The position numbers and the translations under genes were made by a program. Shown here piece by piece: positions 5,551-5,645 of a DNA stretch of 5,645 bases. The DNA comes from Aquisalimonas sp. (GTDB lineage Bacteria > Pseudomonadota > Gammaproteobacteria > Nitrococcales > Aquisalimonadaceae), in assembly GCA_007133445.1 (NCBI GenBank), contig SLMR01000155.1, positions 1 through 5,645 of the forward strand. Reading direction: 5' to 3'. Position 1 is the first letter of the stretch; each line of letters opens with the position of its first letter. The notes under the pieces are model-generated. The model made no database searches. It saw only the letters and a list, made by a program, of their open reading frames with translations, and had not been told where the DNA came from.

Positions 5551-5573
5551 CTCGAACGCTGTTACAGGCGTTC

Positions 5574-5579
5574 ATCATA
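5574..5579 (-). promoter_or_regulatory. Candidate -10 element for the oxidoreductase-methyltransferase operon (TATGAT)
   Basis: On the minus strand TATGAT matches the -10 consensus at five of six positions. Transcription would begin near 5567, about 17 nt before the GTG start or 26 nt before the alternative TTG. No convincing -35 is found at normal spacing, because the position is taken by the GC-rich repeat arms. This is a plausible but unproven promoter for the two-gene unit. Confidence 0.33.
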
Positions 5580-5594
5580 CCGGCAACGAGGTTT

Positions 5595-5634
5595 CGGTGC
5601 CCATGCGGCGGGCACCGGCATGTGGCCGGTGCCC
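5595..5634. repeat. Three-arm GC-rich inverted repeat with alternative hairpins
   Basis: CGGTGCCC (5595-5602), GGGCACCG (5610-5617) and CGGTGCCC again (5627-5634) form three arms. The middle arm can pair with either the left arm (8 bp, 7-nt loop) or the right arm, where pairing extends to 10 bp (5609-5618 with 5626-5635) around a 7-nt loop. The two hairpins are mutually exclusive. On the minus strand the 10-bp hairpin comes first, which would suit a terminator for a gene beyond the right edge, but no T-run follows. It could also be an attenuator upstream of the oxidoreductase, or a dispersed palindromic repeat. Confidence 0.5.
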
Positions 5635-5645
5635 GGGAGACGGTC

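Overview
The window is high-GC DNA from a free-living proteobacterium, most likely a gammaproteobacterium of the halophilic or alkaliphilic kind (Halomonas or Ectothiorhodospira relatives). This placement is an inference from GC-rich codon use, an E. coli-like PutP whose N-terminal residue numbering matches the E. coli protein, a YjbQ protein and a proteobacterial-type THX. It is not a taxonomic proof. There are seven genes: one is cut by the left edge, and one is a 38-codon gene that is easy to miss. I see no tRNA, rRNA, CRISPR array, insertion sequence or phage gene.

Layout, left to right. (1) 1-414, minus: 5' part of an unrecognised exported protein with a signal peptide. (2) 415-592: divergent intergenic region. 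Next to the following gene it holds a perfect 7-bp inverted repeat and a hairpin followed by T5 that looks like a terminator or attenuator. (3) 593-1363, plus: short-chain dehydrogenase/reductase of the C-factor (CsgA-like) type. (4) 1515-2972, minus: Na+/proline symporter PutP, convergent with the SDR, with a 246-nt non-coding stretch upstream. (5) 3219-3632, minus: YjbQ/UPF0047 protein. (6) 3713-3829, plus: small ribosomal subunit protein bTHX, divergent from yjbQ. (7) 4471-5550 then 3896-4474, minus: a two-gene operon with a GTGA stop/start overlap. It encodes a DAO-family FAD oxidoreductase resembling the oxidase half of MnmC, followed by a YtqB/MnmM-type SAM methyltransferase. (8) 5551-5645: promoter-like -10 element and a three-arm GC-rich inverted repeat with mutually exclusive hairpins.

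The most interesting proposal is the FAD oxidoreductase-methyltransferase pair. In enterobacteria one bifunctional protein, MnmC, turns cmnm5(s2)U34 of tRNA into nm5(s2)U34 (FAD domain) and then mnm5(s2)U34 (methyltransferase domain). Here an MnmC(o)-like oxidase is translationally coupled to an unrelated methyltransferase family (MnmM) known to carry out the last step in Bacillus. The pair could be an alternative, split route to the same wobble modification. The methyltransferase family call is strong; the pathway assignment is an inference. The remaining genes look like ordinary housekeeping or osmolyte-uptake functions.
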